Part shown: positions 6,690 through 6,690 of the stretch, in pieces
How the letters are laid out: each line of letters opens with the position of its first letter
How positions within the stretch are numbered: the first letter of the stretch is position 1
Assembly (NCBI GenBank): GCA_009937555.1
Contig: JAACFD010000113.1
Location: forward strand, 1-6,690
Direction of reading: 5' to 3'
DNA: 6,690 bases
DNA from: Chlamydiales bacterium
GTDB taxonomy: Bacteria > Chlamydiota > Chlamydiia > Chlamydiales > JAACFD01
Position numbers and translations under genes: made by a program
Notes under the pieces: model-generated
Seen by the model: the letters and a program-made list of their open reading frames with translations, nothing else
The model's database searches: none
What the model was told of the DNA's origin: nothing

Positions 6690-6690
6690 A

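Noticed and set aside
6616..6690. tRNA, small RNA or CRISPR content at the right edge or elsewhere
   Set aside because: No cloverleaf, direct-repeat array or conserved RNA motif was seen; the edge is explained by a terminator and the end of a coding frame.

Overview
The window reads as a moderately AT-rich bacterial genome segment (composition judged by eye, not counted). It carries the remains of a glutathione-gated K+ efflux operon (kefF-kefC), half of a protein-phosphatase-like gene, and a very large protein whose last ~125 residues look like an OTU-family cysteine protease. OTU deubiquitinases in bacteria are mostly effectors of intracellular or host-associated species. That, plus a Ser/Arg-rich disordered N-terminus and two decayed genes, suggests an amoeba- or eukaryote-associated bacterium such as a chlamydia-like or Legionella-like organism. 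This assignment is inference; no rRNA or marker gene is present to settle it.

Layout, left to right. Bases 3-377 (+) are the 3' end of an unrecognised gene cut by the window edge. It runs tail-to-tail into, and overlaps by 11 bases, a full-length KefC-type cation:proton antiporter (367-2217, -). Two bases upstream of the antiporter is the C-terminal part of its usual partner, the KefF flavodoxin-like oxidoreductase (2220 to about 2593, -). KefF has lost its N-terminal third or more. At about 2590 the sequence switches to the C-terminal part of a PPP/calcineurin-like phosphatase on the opposite strand (about 2591-3043, +), which has also lost its N-terminal half. The two genes are therefore joined head-to-head with no promoters or start regions left between them. 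This is a deletion or rearrangement scar, or an assembly join.

Bases 3081-6419 (-) encode an intact 1112-residue protein with a good ribosome binding site. It has a low-complexity N-terminus, three degenerate ~45-residue repeats, a long unassigned middle and a C-terminal OTU-like catalytic domain (Cys994, His1102). The stop codons of this gene and of the phosphatase fragment lie in an 18-base near-perfect inverted repeat. The right end holds the leader of this gene, a strong hairpin terminator (6580-6615) and the last 13 codons of another minus-strand gene.

Functionally, KefF-KefC would protect against electrophile stress by K+ efflux and cytoplasmic acidification. The antiporter looks intact but its activator is broken and its promoter is gone. 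The OTU-like protein is the most interesting item: a candidate secreted enzyme acting on host ubiquitin.
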